A stretch of 64,000 bases of DNA, taken from contig NZ_CP031455.1 in the NCBI RefSeq assembly GCF_003391135.1, positions 7,343,501 through 7,407,500 of the forward strand, written 5' to 3'. The position numbers were made by a program, and so were the translations under genes. Under the pieces are notes generated by a model that saw nothing but the letters and a program-made list of their open reading frames with translations, was not told the origin of the DNA and searched no databases. The stretch is from Streptoverticillium olivoreticuli subsp. olivoreticuli (GTDB lineage Bacteria; Actinomycetota; Actinomycetes; Streptomycetales; Streptomycetaceae). Shown here piece after piece: positions 1-8,153 of this stretch (its first letter is position 1; every line of letters begins with the position of its first letter).

Positions 1-1254
1 CTCCACCAGGAGCGAAGCGACCTGCTCGATCTGCCAGCGGCGCGCGCCGTGCGCGGTGAGGACCTCCGCCACCGACTCCGGCGTCGCGACCCGCGGCGGC
101 TCCCAGCACAGGCGCCGCACCGTGTCCGGGGCGATCAGGTTCTCCTGCGGCATGTTGAGGCTCTCCGCCAGCGCGGAGACCGCCGTGCGCGCCGCCGAGA
201 GGCGGGCCGCGGCCGCGGGGTCCTTGTCGGCCCACGCGCGGGGCGGCGGCGGGCCCGTCAGCGGCTGGCCGGGCTGCGGCAGTTCGGCGTCGGGGATCGC
301 GCGGGCGCGGTCGACCGCGGCCTGCCACTGTTCGAGCTGCTTGCGGCTCATGCGGTGCCCGAAGCCGGGGAGGGCCGCGAGGGCGTGCGCGTTCGCCGGC
401 GTGTTCAGGGCGGCCTCGATGATCGCGGCGTCGCCGAGCACCTTGCCGGGCGAGACGTCGCGCCGCTGCGCGATCAGGTCGCGCGCGGTCCACAGCTCGC
501 GGACCACGGCCATCTGCCGGCGCCGCCTGACCTTGTGCATGCCGGACGTGCGGCGCCACGGATCCTTGCGCGGCGGCGCGGGCGGCGCGGCGGCGATCGC
601 CGCGAACTCCTCGCGGGCCCACTCCAGCTTGCCCTGCCGGTCCAGCTCCGCCTCCAGGGCGTCCCGCAGGTCGACGAGCAGTTCCACGTCGAGCGCGGCG
701 TAGCGCAGCCAGGGGTCGGGCAGCGGGCGGGTGGACCAGTCGACGGCGGAGTGGCCCTTCTCCAGGGCGTAGCCGAGCACGTTCTCGACCATGGCGCCGA
801 GCCCGACCCGGGCGAATCCGGCGAGCCGTCCCGCCAGCTCCGTGTCGAAGAGCCGCGACGGCGTCATCCCTATCTCGCGCAGGCACGGCAGGTCCTGCGT
901 GGCGGCGTGCAGCACCCACTCGGCGTCGCCGATGGCCGCGTCGAGCGTGGACAGGTCGGGGCAGCCGACGGGGTCGATCAGCGTGGAGCCCGCGCCTTCG
1001 CGGCGGAGCTGCACGAGGTAGGCGCGCTGGCCGTAGCGGTAGCCGGAGGCGCGCTCCGCGTCGACGGCGACGGGGCCCGTACCCGCTGCGAACGCCGCGA
1101 CGATCTCGGCCAGGGCATCGTTGTCAGCGACGACCGGCGGGATGCCTTCGCGTGGTTCCAGCAGGGGGATCGGCGCCGAATCGACGTCGTCCGGGGGAGC
1201 GCCCCCGGTGGTTCGCAGTGTCGTGTCTTCTGCGGTCTCTTGGGCGTCGGTCAC
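1..1254 (-). CDS. rnd: Ribonuclease D (HRDC domain), 3' end outside window
   Basis: DEDD-family 3'-5' exoribonuclease that trims structured RNA such as tRNA precursors in the cytoplasm. Reading from a GTG at 1254 gives 418 codons with no stop before the window edge, so only the last few residues are missing. The four acidic motifs are visible: VAVDAERASGYRY (D-x-E), HAATQDLPCL, FDTELAGRLAG and the Y-x3-D type RYAALDVELL. The part beyond about residue 210 carries the Arg/Lys-rich and helical HRDC segments (KVLGDAAIIEAALN; RRWQIEQVASLL). It converges on nothing here; its start lies 100 bp from the end of whiI, which runs in the same direction. Seen: motifs and frame. Known: family role. Start choice is the only GTG near the conserved N-terminus. 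Confidence 0.93.
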   Translation of the reverse strand, partial: MTDAQETAEDTTLRTTGGAPPDDVDSAPIPLLEPREGIPPVVADNDALAEIVAAFAAGTGPVAVDAERASGYRYGQRAYLVQLRREGAGSTLIDPVGCPDLSTLDAAIGDAEWVLHAATQDLPCLREIGMTPSRLFDTELAGRLAGFARVGLGAMVENVLGYALEKGHSAVDWSTRPLPDPWLRYAALDVELLVDLRDALEAELDRQGKLEWAREEFAAIAAAPPAPPRKDPWRRTSGMHKVRRRRQMAVVRELWTARDLIAQRRDVSPGKVLGDAAIIEAALNTPANAHALAALPGFGHRMSRKQLEQWQAAVDRARAIPDAELPQPGQPLTGPPPPRAWADKDPAAAARLSAARTAVSALAESLNMPQENLIAPDTVRRLCWEPPRVATPESVAEVLTAHGARRWQIEQVASLLVE

Positions 1255-1354
1255 CGGTCAAGGGTATCTGTGTATGGCAAGCGCCCGCCGACGGTATGTC
1301 CCCTCGACGGGCGTGGTGCCGTTTCCAGGGGCGTGCGGCGCCCGCTGGGAGCGG

Positions 1355-2017
1355 TCAGTGGATGATGCCCGTGCGCAGTGCGACGGCGACCATTCCGGCG
1401 CGGTCGCCGGTGCCGAGCTTGCGGGCGATCCGGGCGAGGTGGCTCTTGACGGTGAGCGCGGACAGGCCCATCGAGACGCCGATGGCCTTGTTGGACTGAC
1501 CCTCCGCGACCAGCCGCAGCACCTCGACCTCCCGGCCGGAGAGCTCGCGGTAGCCGCCGGGGTGGCCGGGGGCGCCGGGCGGGCGGCGGTGCATCCGGGC
1601 CGCGGCGGCGGAGCCGATGGGTGCCGCGCCGGGGCGGCCGGGGAGGCCCAGGTTGGTGCGGGTACCGGTGACGACATAGCCCTTGACGCCTCCTGCGAGG
1701 GCGTTGCGCACGGCGCCGATGTCATCGGCGGCGGACAGGGCCAGGCCGTTGGGCCAGCCGGCGGCGCGGGTCTCGGACAGCAGGGTGAGCCCCGAGCCGT
1801 CGGGAAGGTGGACGTCGGCCACGCAGATGTCGCGCGGGTTGCCGACGCGGGGGCGGGCCTCCGCGATGGACGACGCCTCGATCACATCTCGCACGCCGAG
1901 CGCCCACAGGTGGCGGGTGACGGTGGAGCGGACACGGGGGTCGGCGACGACGACCATGGCCGTCGGTTTGTTGGGGCGGTAGGCGAGGCTCGCAGGTTGC
2001 TCGAGGAGAACGGACAC
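1355..2017 (-). CDS. whiI: WhiI-type atypical response regulator (sporulation)
   Basis: About 220 residues: N-terminal receiver-like domain (1-120) and C-terminal LuxR/NarL helix-turn-helix (about 150-210; SGREVEVLRLVAEGQSNKAIG and LTVKSHLARIARKLG). The receiver pocket is incomplete. The usual acidic pair after strand 1 is a single Asp26 (VVVADPRV), the phospho-acceptor Asp68 is kept (VADVHLPDG), and the conserved Lys after strand 5 is absent (VKGYVVTG). This matches what is known of WhiI, an orphan regulator of late sporulation that partners with BldM in Streptomyces. Its place beside hemE and a sigma-WhiG-like promoter upstream support the name. The start is GTG 2017, with GGAGG 4 nt upstream; a TTG at 2020 is the alternative. 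Confidence 0.88.
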   Translation of the reverse strand: MSVLLEQPASLAYRPNKPTAMVVVADPRVRSTVTRHLWALGVRDVIEASSIAEARPRVGNPRDICVADVHLPDGSGLTLLSETRAAGWPNGLALSAADDIGAVRNALAGGVKGYVVTGTRTNLGLPGRPGAAPIGSAAAARMHRRPPGAPGHPGGYRELSGREVEVLRLVAEGQSNKAIGVSMGLSALTVKSHLARIARKLGTGDRAGMVAVALRTGIIH

Positions 2018-2101
2018 CAAGCCTCCATGGGGGAGTGGCGGGGGACGGGTGCCGGCGTGGGGGGTAAGCCGGGGCGATCCGTATGGGAAGGGTCACAAGC
2101 C

Positions 2102-2129
2102 TCTTCGGCAGCGAAGCGTCCCGGCTTTA
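2102..2129 (-). promoter_or_regulatory. Sigma-WhiG-like promoter of whiI
   Basis: On the minus strand TAAA (2126-2129) is followed after 16 nt by GCCGAAGA (2102-2109). The known sigma-WhiG consensus is TAAA, 15-16 nt, GCCGATAA. The site sits about 85 bp upstream of the whiI start. In S. coelicolor whiI is known to be WhiG-dependent, so sequence and context agree. Confidence 0.75.
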
Positions 2130-2141
2130 GGGAATGATCAC

Positions 2142-2161
2142 GAATTGATGAGTAACAATTC
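2142..2161. repeat. Inverted repeat GAATTG-N8-CAATTC upstream of whiI
   Basis: A perfect 6-bp inverted repeat in a locally AT-rich stretch, with a third CAATTC at 2165-2170. It lies just upstream of the -35 element of the putative WhiG promoter, between whiI and the end of the DUF3000 gene. It may be a regulator site; WhiI is reported to repress its own gene, but no binding can be inferred from sequence alone. Confidence 0.4.
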
Positions 2162-2184
2162 GGGCAATTCGGACGGTTGGTCGA

Positions 2185-2862
2185 TCAACGGCTCTGCGGG
2201 TCGCGCCGCTGGGGAAGCGTCACCACCCCGGCCTCCGGGCCCCCGCCCGGCGGCAGTCCCGCGATCTGACACAGCAGGTCGCACCAGGCGGCGAGGTGCG
2301 CCGCAGTGTCCGGCACCCCGCCGCCGGACCCCGCCGCGGCCTGCCCCGCCGGGCCCGCGGGCGGCTCCGCCGGCGACCACGACGCCCGGATCTCGATGCG
2401 GGTCGACGGCTCCCGGTCCCGCAGCCCCCCGAAGTAGTGCGAACCCGCCCGGGTCACCGTCCCGCTCGGCGCCCCGTACGGCACCCGCCGGGCCTCCAGC
2501 GCGCCCGTCAGCCAGGACCAGCACACCTCCGGCAGCAGCGGGTCCGCCGCCATCTCCGGCTCCAGATCGGCGTGCACCAGCGTGACCAGCCGGAACGTCC
2601 CCCCCCAGGCCTCGTGGCCCGCCGGGTCGTGCAGCAGGATCAGCCGGCCGTCCGCCAGCTCCTCGTCGTCCACGACGACCGCGGCCTCCAGCGCGTACGA
2701 GAAGGGGGCGAGCCGCTGGGGCGGCGGGGTCGCGTCCAGCTCGATCTCCGGCCGCAGGCGCACTCCTTGCAGTCCCGCGACCGCTTGCCGGAAGACGGAC
2801 GGGGAGCCCTCCCCATCCGCGTCGTCCGGACCGTCCGAGAGGTGTCCCTGCGCCGCAGCCAT
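2185..2862 (-). CDS. DUF3000 domain protein
   Basis: A 225-residue soluble protein of unknown function, conserved in actinomycetes next to hemE and divergent from it. ATG 2862 begins MAAAQGHLSD; it is chosen because the conserved part (VFRQAVAGLQ, RPEIELDATP, SYALEAAVVV) follows within 30 residues and because upstream reading runs antisense through hemE. The C-terminal half contains a Gly/Pro/Ala-rich insert (about 165-185) and then a helical tail (HLAAWCDLLCQIAGLPPGG). No signal peptide, membrane segment or catalytic motif is visible. It ends 167 bp from the whiI start, so co-transcription with whiI is possible but the WhiG-like promoter lies between them. Confidence 0.82.
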   Translation of the reverse strand: MAAAQGHLSDGPDDADGEGSPSVFRQAVAGLQGVRLRPEIELDATPPPQRLAPFSYALEAAVVVDDEELADGRLILLHDPAGHEAWGGTFRLVTLVHADLEPEMAADPLLPEVCWSWLTGALEARRVPYGAPSGTVTRAGSHYFGGLRDREPSTRIEIRASWSPAEPPAGPAGQAAAGSGGGVPDTAAHLAAWCDLLCQIAGLPPGGGPEAGVVTLPQRRDPQSR

Positions 2863-2952
2863 GCCCGGAAGACTAGGCGGAAGGTGGCCCTGTTCCGGGT
2901 AGGACACCCACATGGGCGGGTCACTCGTTCGGCCCGTGCGAAGATTTGGGGC

Positions 2953-4038
2953 ATGAGTGAGCGCAGGGAGCCCAGCCAGCCCGCCAGCCAGCAGCAGACC
3001 GGCCGCACCGCGGCGTACGACTCGGCCTTCCTGAGGGCGTGCCGACGCGAGCCGGTGCCGCATACACCGGTCTGGTTCATGCGCCAGGCGGGGCGCTCGC
3101 TGCCGGAGTACCGCAAGCTCCGTGAGGGCATCCCCATGCTCGATTCCTGCATGCGGCCCGACCTCGTCACCGAGATCACCCTCCAGCCGGTCCGGCGCCA
3201 CAACGTCGACGCCGCGATCTTCTTCAGCGACATCGTCGTCCCGCTGAAGGCCATCGGGATCGACCTGGACATCAAGCCCGGCGTCGGCCCGGTCGTCGCC
3301 GAGCCGATCCGCACCCGCGCCGACCTGGAGCGGCTGCGCCCGCTCGACGCCTCCGACGTGCCCTACGTCACCGAGGCCATCGGCATGCTCACCGCCGAGC
3401 TCGGCGCCACCCCGCTCATCGGCTTCGCCGGGGCGCCCTTCACCCTGGCCAGCTATCTGGTCGAGGGCGGGCCCTCGCGCAACCACGAGCACACCAAGGC
3501 GCTCATGTACGGCGACCCCGAGCTGTGGGCCGACCTCCTCGACCGGCTCGCGGACATCACCGCCTCCTTCCTGAAGGTGCAGATCGCCGCGGGCGCCTCG
3601 GCCGTGCAGCTCTTCGACTCCTGGGTCGGCGCGCTCGCCCCCGCGGACTACCGCCGCTCGGTCATGCCCTCCTCCGTCAAGGTCTTCGACGCCGTCGCCG
3701 GCCTCGGCGTGCCGCGCATCCACTTCGGTGTCGGCACGGGCGAGCTGCTCGGCCTCATGGGCGAGGCCGGCGCGGACGTCGTCGGCGTCGACTGGCGGAT
3801 CCCCATGGACGAGGCCGCGCGCCGCGTCGGCCCCGGCAAGGCGCTCCAGGGCAACCTGGACCCGGCGGTCCTCTTCGCCGGCCGCGAGGCGGTCGAGACC
3901 AAGACCCGCGAGGTCCTCACCGCGGCCCGCGACCTGGAGGGCCACGTCTTCAACCTGGGCCACGGAGTCCTGCCGACGACGGACCCGGACGCCCTGACCC
4001 GCCTCGTGGAATTCGTCCACGAGCAGACGGCCCGCTAG
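2953..4038 (+). CDS. hemE: Uroporphyrinogen III decarboxylase
   Basis: Decarboxylates the four acetate side chains of uroporphyrinogen III to give coproporphyrinogen III, in the cytoplasm. The protein has 361 residues, the usual family length. The N-terminal signature TPVWFMRQAGRSLPEYR holds the invariant Arg residues that bind substrate carboxylates, and FFSDIVVPLKAIG contains the catalytic-site Asp. Other family blocks are GFAGAPFTLASYLVEGG and FNLGHGVLPTTDPD near the C-terminus. ATG 2953 is 90 bp from the divergent DUF3000 start, so promoters for both must lie in 2863-2952. The later haem genes hemG and hemQ are 5.7 kb away, with the pca genes between. Confidence 0.97.
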   Translation: MSERREPSQPASQQQTGRTAAYDSAFLRACRREPVPHTPVWFMRQAGRSLPEYRKLREGIPMLDSCMRPDLVTEITLQPVRRHNVDAAIFFSDIVVPLKAIGIDLDIKPGVGPVVAEPIRTRADLERLRPLDASDVPYVTEAIGMLTAELGATPLIGFAGAPFTLASYLVEGGPSRNHEHTKALMYGDPELWADLLDRLADITASFLKVQIAAGASAVQLFDSWVGALAPADYRRSVMPSSVKVFDAVAGLGVPRIHFGVGTGELLGLMGEAGADVVGVDWRIPMDEAARRVGPGKALQGNLDPAVLFAGREAVETKTREVLTAARDLEGHVFNLGHGVLPTTDPDALTRLVEFVHEQTAR

Positions 4039-4048
4039 CCCCGGGGCC

Positions 4049-4081
4049 CGGGACGCGGAGGAGCTACGCCCCCGCGTCCCG
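4049..4081. terminator. Bidirectional hairpin between hemE and the flavoprotein gene
   Basis: CGGGACGCGG (4049-4058) pairs with CCGCGTCCCG (4072-4081), a 10-bp perfect stem with a 13-nt loop. It lies just after the hemE stop and overlaps the last codons of the convergent flavoprotein gene, so it could end transcription from both sides. There is no U-tract, as is usual in such GC-rich genomes. Confidence 0.6.
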
Positions 4082-5446
4082 CACCGCGGAAGCGGCCTTG
4101 CGCGCGGCGACGAGCACCGGATCCCACACCGGCGAGAACGGCGGCGCGTACCCCAGGTCCAGCGCCGTCATCTGATCCACCGTCATCCGGGCGGTCAGGG
4201 CGACCGCCGCCACGTCCACCCGCTTCGCCGCGCCCTCCCGGCCGACGATCTGCACCCCGAGCAGCCGCCCCGTACCGCGCTCGGCCAGCATCTTCACACG
4301 CATGGGGCGCGCGCCGGGGTAGTAGCCCGCGCGGCTGGTCGACTCGATCGTGGCCGTCACGAAGCGCAGGCCCACCGCCGTCGCCTGCGCCTCCAGCAGG
4401 CCCGTGCGGGCGATCTCCAGGTCGCACACCTTGCTGACGGCCGTGCCCACCACCCCGGGGAACGTGGCGTAGCCGCCGCCGATATTGGTGCCGATGACCT
4501 GGCCGTGCTTGTTCGCGTGCGTGCCGAGGGCGATGTGCCGGGTGCGGCCGGAGACGAGGTCCAGCACCTCCACGCAGTCGCCGCCCGCCCAGACGTTCCC
4601 GTGGCCGCGCACCCGCATCGCGAGGTCCGTCAGCAGCCCGCCCGACTCGCCGAGGGGGAGCCCGGCCGCCTCGGCGAGCGCCGTCCCGGGGCGTACGCCC
4701 AGGCCCAGCACGACCACGTCCGCCGGGAACTCCTTCGCCGTGGTCGCGACCGCGGCCACCCGGCCGTCCGGGCCGGTGACGATCCCGGTGACCTCGGCCC
4801 CCGTCACCACCTCGATGCCCATCCCGCACATCGCCTCGTGCACCAGCGCGCCCATGTCCGGGTCGAGCGTCGTCATCGGCTGCGCGGAACGGTCGACCAC
4901 GGTCACCTGGAAGCCGCGGCGTACGAGCGCTTCCGCCATCTCCACGCCGATGTACCCGGCGCCGATGACCACGGCCCGGCGGCCGTCCGTCCCGGCGAGT
5001 CCGTCGATGAGGGCCTGCCCGTCGTCCAGGGTCTGCACGCCGTACACGCCGGGGGCGTCGATGCCGTCCAGGGGCGGCCGCACCGGCCGGGCGCCCGTCG
5101 CCACGACCAGGTGGTCGAAGCCGTGCCAGCGGTCCGTGCCGCTCTCCAGGCCGCGGGCCCGCACGCGCTGCCCCGCCAGGTCGATCTCGGTCACCTCGGT
5201 GCGCATCCGCAGGTCGATGCCGCGTCCGCGGTGCTCCTCGGCCGTACGGGCGATCAGGGCGTCCGGGCCGTCGACCTCCCCGCCCGCCCAGTAGGGGATG
5301 CCGCAGGCGGAGAAGGAGGTGAAGTGGCCGCGCTCGAAGGCGGTGATCTCCAGGTCGTCGGGGTGCCGGTACCGCCGGGCCCGTGAGGCGGCCGACATGC
5401 CGGCGGCGTCGCCTCCGATGACCACCATGCGCGTGTTCGCGGCCAC
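4064..5446 (-). CDS. FAD-dependent pyridine nucleotide-disulfide oxidoreductase (CoA-disulfide reductase-like)
   Basis: A 460-residue flavoprotein. The N-terminal FAD-binding Rossmann motif is VVIGGDAAGMSAASRARR; an NAD(P)H-binding motif VVIGAGYIGVEMAEAL follows near residue 160, then a second FAD motif with VWAGGDCVEV, and a C-terminal dimerisation domain (YAPPFSPVWDPVLVAARKA). SACGIPYWAGG carries a single Cys at the position used by CoA-disulfide reductases and NADH oxidases of this class, rather than a CxxxxC pair. GTG 5446 is chosen with a GAGGGG-like ribosome site upstream. It starts 29 bp after the pcaG stop, so it may be the last gene of the pca operon. Substrate (CoA disulfide, oxygen or other) cannot be told from sequence. 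Confidence 0.85.
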   Translation of the reverse strand: MAANTRMVVIGGDAAGMSAASRARRYRHPDDLEITAFERGHFTSFSACGIPYWAGGEVDGPDALIARTAEEHRGRGIDLRMRTEVTEIDLAGQRVRARGLESGTDRWHGFDHLVVATGARPVRPPLDGIDAPGVYGVQTLDDGQALIDGLAGTDGRRAVVIGAGYIGVEMAEALVRRGFQVTVVDRSAQPMTTLDPDMGALVHEAMCGMGIEVVTGAEVTGIVTGPDGRVAAVATTAKEFPADVVVLGLGVRPGTALAEAAGLPLGESGGLLTDLAMRVRGHGNVWAGGDCVEVLDLVSGRTRHIALGTHANKHGQVIGTNIGGGYATFPGVVGTAVSKVCDLEIARTGLLEAQATAVGLRFVTATIESTSRAGYYPGARPMRVKMLAERGTGRLLGVQIVGREGAAKRVDVAAVALTARMTVDQMTALDLGYAPPFSPVWDPVLVAARKAASAVRDAGA

Positions 5447-5475
5447 TGTGTCCCCTCTCGCCTGCCCTCGTGTCC

Positions 5476-6045
5476 TCAACTCCCGGACGGGCGCGATTCT
5501 TCCGTACGCCCGGCGCAGGGGAACTCCAGGAAGACCGTTTCCCGTTCGCCGCTCAGGTGTACGTCGAAGCGGTACCCCCGGTGCGTCCCCGGATCCTCCG
5601 TCGCCAGGAGCGTCGCCCGGCGCCCGGCCGGGAGGGCCGGGAGCAGGGGGTCGTCCTCCGGGAGGGCGAAGTAGACCCGGGTGAACAGATGCCGGCTCAG
5701 GCCGGGCGCGAAAACGCACAGGGACAGGAACGGCGCACCGCCGGGCGGCAGCGTCCGCAGGACGTAACGGCCGTCCCTGCCGGTGGGCACACGGGCGAAG
5801 CCCGTGAAGGTGACGCCGTCGCGGGCCAGACTGCCGGGCGCGCCCGCGAGCGAGCCGTCCGGGGCCGCCTGCCAGAACTCCAGCAGCGCGTCGGGCACGG
5901 GCGTGCCCCCGCCGTCGTACACCCGCCCGTGCAAGGTGACGGTGTCCGGGTGCCCGGCGGGCGCGGGTTCGCCGCCGCCCGGCACCGGCAGCGCCTCGCC
6001 GTAGAACGGGCCGATGGTCTGCGAGGGCGTGACGGGCAGCGACAT
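5476..6045 (-). CDS. pcaG: Protocatechuate 3,4-dioxygenase, alpha subunit
   Basis: Structural subunit of the intradiol ring-cleaving enzyme that converts protocatechuate to 3-carboxy-cis,cis-muconate. The protein has 189 residues. It opens with SLPVTPSQTIGPFYGEAL, a signature of alpha subunits, and keeps the beta-sandwich pattern (TVTLHGRVYDGGGTPVPDALLEFWQA; HLFTRVYFALPEDDPLL). It lacks the HLHF iron motif, as expected for the non-catalytic subunit. The ATG at 6045 overlaps the pcaH stop by one base (TGATG), so translation of the two subunits is coupled. Confidence 0.94.
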   Translation of the reverse strand: MSLPVTPSQTIGPFYGEALPVPGGGEPAPAGHPDTVTLHGRVYDGGGTPVPDALLEFWQAAPDGSLAGAPGSLARDGVTFTGFARVPTGRDGRYVLRTLPPGGAPFLSLCVFAPGLSRHLFTRVYFALPEDDPLLPALPAGRRATLLATEDPGTHRGYRFDVHLSGERETVFLEFPCAGRTEESRPSGS

Positions 6046-6800
6046 CAGCGGCCCCCCTCGGCCGGGGTGGCGGCGGGGCCGTCCAGGACGATGTCCCAGC
6101 GGTAGCCGAGCGACCACTCCGGGACGTTGCGAGCGGGGTCGTAGGCGGCGATCACCCGGGCCCTCGCGACGGGGTCGCCGATGGCGCGCCACAGCGCGTC
6201 GTACGGCACCAGCGGGTCGCCCGGGAAGTACATCTGCGTGACGAGGCGCTGGGCGAACGCCGTCCCGAAGAGGGAGAAGTGCAGGTGCGGCGGGCGCCAG
6301 GCGTTGCGGTGGTGGTTCCAGGGGTAGGCGCCGGGGCGGACGGTGGTGAAGTGGTAGCGGCCCTCGCCGTCGGTGAGGCAGCGGCCCGTACCGGTGAAGT
6401 TCGGGTCCAGGGGCGCGGCGTGCCGGTCGGCGCGGTGCGTGTAGCGGCCGGCCGCGTTGGCCTGCCACACCTCCACGAGCTGGCCGCGCACCGGACGGCC
6501 GTGGCGGTCCAGGACCCGGCCGGAGACGGTGATGCGCTCGCCCAGTGGCTCGCCGCGGTGCTGCCGGGTCAGGTCGGAGTCCAGCGGGCCGACGTCGGCC
6601 GGTCCGAAGACGGGGCCGGTCAGCTCGACGGCGCCGGGTCCGAGGACGGGGACGGGAGGCCGGGCGGGCTGCCGCAGCGGCAGGCCCCGGTAGGGGGCGA
6701 GGTCGTACGCGGGCGCGCCGTTCGCGGGGGCTGCGGCCGGCGGGTCGGTGAAGTCGGGTATCGGGCGGCTCAGTTGTTCCTGGAGGGGTTCTGATGCCAT
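6045..6800 (-). CDS. pcaH: Protocatechuate 3,4-dioxygenase, beta subunit (catalytic)
   Basis: Catalytic Fe(III) subunit, 251 residues. The iron ligands expected for the family are visible: Tyr in GEGRYHFTTVRPGAYPWN and the His pair in RPPHLHFSLFG. The intradiol signature LVEVWQANAAGRYTHRADRH lies in the centre. ATG 6800 is preferred over an in-frame TTG at 6806 because no ribosome site favours the longer form. It follows pcaF by 98 bp and is coupled to pcaG. The next enzymes of the branch (PcaB cycloisomerase, PcaC/D or PcaL, PcaIJ) are not encoded in this window. Confidence 0.95.
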   Translation of the reverse strand: MASEPLQEQLSRPIPDFTDPPAAAPANGAPAYDLAPYRGLPLRQPARPPVPVLGPGAVELTGPVFGPADVGPLDSDLTRQHRGEPLGERITVSGRVLDRHGRPVRGQLVEVWQANAAGRYTHRADRHAAPLDPNFTGTGRCLTDGEGRYHFTTVRPGAYPWNHHRNAWRPPHLHFSLFGTAFAQRLVTQMYFPGDPLVPYDALWRAIGDPVARARVIAAYDPARNVPEWSLGYRWDIVLDGPAATPAEGGR

Positions 6801-6898
6801 GGGCAACCCCTACCCCGCGGGATCACGGGTGATCCCTGCCTGTCGGCCGCCCGGTCGGACCGGTTCCGCCCGTGGGTGATTCCCGGCCAGGGGCGGGC

Positions 6899-8092
6899 TC
6901 AGCGTTCGAGGACCAGCGCCTGCCCCTGGCCCACCCCGATGCACAGCGCCGCCAGTCCCACGCCCGTGCCCGCGGCCGCCAGCTGATGGGCGACCGACCC
7001 CACCAGCCGGGCGCCGGAGCACCCCAGAGGATGGCCGATCGCGATCGCCCCGCCGCGCGGGTTGACCACACCGGGATCGAGCTCCGGCCACTCCGCGAAG
7101 CACCCCAGCACCTGCGCCGCGTACGCCTCGTTGAGCTCGAAGTGCGTCACGTCGGCGAACGCGCGGCCCGCCTTGGCGAGGACCCGCCGCACCGCCTCGA
7201 CCGGCCCGAGCCCGTACAGATCCGGCTCGATGCCCGTGACGGCCGAGGCCCGCACGCGCGCCAGCGGCTCCCGGCCCGTCTCCCGCAAGCCCTGCTCGTC
7301 GCACAGCAGCAGGGCCGCCGCGCCGTCGTTCAGCGGCGAGGAGTTGCCCGCGGTGACCGTGCCGTTCTCCTTGCGGAAGGCGGGCGCGAGCCGGGCGAGC
7401 GCCTCGGCGGAGGTGTTGTCCCGGATGGTCTCGTCACGCGGCAGCACCACATCCGGCAGCGGCACGACCTCGGCGTCGTACGCGCCTTCCTTCCACGCCC
7501 GCGCCGCCTTCCGGTGGCTGGCGAGCGCGAAGGCGTCCTGCCGCTCCCGGGAGATGCCGTGCTTGTCGGCGATCAGCTCGGCGCCCTCGCCCAGCGGGGT
7601 CGTCCACCGCCGGGGCATGGCCGGATTGGTCATCCGCCAGCCCAGGGTCGTGGAGAACAGCTCCTGGTGGCCGACAGGAAAGGCCCGTTCGGGCTTGGGC
7701 AGCACGAACGGGGCCCGGCTCATCGACTCCACGCCGCCCGCGACCACCACCGACGCGTCCCCGAGCGCGATGGCGCGGTACGCCTGCACCACCGCCTCGA
7801 GACCGGAGGCGCACAGCCGGTTGACCGTCACCCCCGGCACGGACACCGGCAGCCCGGCCAGCAGCACCGCCATGCGGGCCACGTCGCGGTTCTCCTCACC
7901 GGCGCCGTTGGCGTTGCCGAGCACCACGTCGTCGACGCGGGCCGGGTCAAGGCCGGGCGAGCGGCCGACCACGGCCCGCACGACGTGCGCCGCGAGGTCG
8001 TCGGGGCGCACGGAGGCGAGAGCGCCGCCGTACTTGCCGACCGGGGTGCGCACGGCATCCACGACGAACACATCCCGGACCCGGTCGTTCAT
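6899..8092 (-). CDS. pcaF: Thiolase, probable beta-ketoadipyl-CoA thiolase
   Basis: Cleaves beta-ketoadipyl-CoA to succinyl-CoA and acetyl-CoA, the last step of the beta-ketoadipate pathway. The 397-residue protein has the full thiolase set: nucleophilic Cys in VNRLCASGLEAV (about residue 90), the acid/base region NEAYAAQVLG, the His in GGAIAIGHPLGCSGAR and the second Cys in ALCIGVGQGQ. GAGGAG lies 6 nt before the ATG at 8092. The pcaF call rests on position: first gene of an operon with pcaHG and divergent from an IclR-type regulator. By sequence alone it could be a general acetyl-CoA acyltransferase. Confidence 0.85.
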   Translation of the reverse strand: MNDRVRDVFVVDAVRTPVGKYGGALASVRPDDLAAHVVRAVVGRSPGLDPARVDDVVLGNANGAGEENRDVARMAVLLAGLPVSVPGVTVNRLCASGLEAVVQAYRAIALGDASVVVAGGVESMSRAPFVLPKPERAFPVGHQELFSTTLGWRMTNPAMPRRWTTPLGEGAELIADKHGISRERQDAFALASHRKAARAWKEGAYDAEVVPLPDVVLPRDETIRDNTSAEALARLAPAFRKENGTVTAGNSSPLNDGAAALLLCDEQGLRETGREPLARVRASAVTGIEPDLYGLGPVEAVRRVLAKAGRAFADVTHFELNEAYAAQVLGCFAEWPELDPGVVNPRGGAIAIGHPLGCSGARLVGSVAHQLAAAGTGVGLAALCIGVGQGQALVLER

Positions 8093-8134
8093 GGCTGCTC
8101 CTCGGCGCTCCCAGGGGCGTTCGCCCAGTGAACT

Positions 8135-8151
8135 TTCGTTCATAATCGAAC
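8135..8151. promoter_or_regulatory. Candidate IclR-type operator between pcaF and its regulator
   Basis: In the 61-bp gap between divergent starts lies TTCGTTCATAATCGAAC. It contains two nested inverted repeats: GTTC-N6-GAAC (8138-8151) and TTCG-N8-CGAA (8135-8150). It is the only AT-rich patch in the gap and lies 3 bp before the regulator's ATG, where binding would block both directions. Confidence 0.55.
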
Positions 8152-8153
8152 TC

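Noticed and set aside
49..1365. Plus-strand open frame antisense to ribonuclease D
   Set aside because: The minus strand encodes all four DEDD motifs; the plus-strand product is Arg/Gly-rich without motifs.
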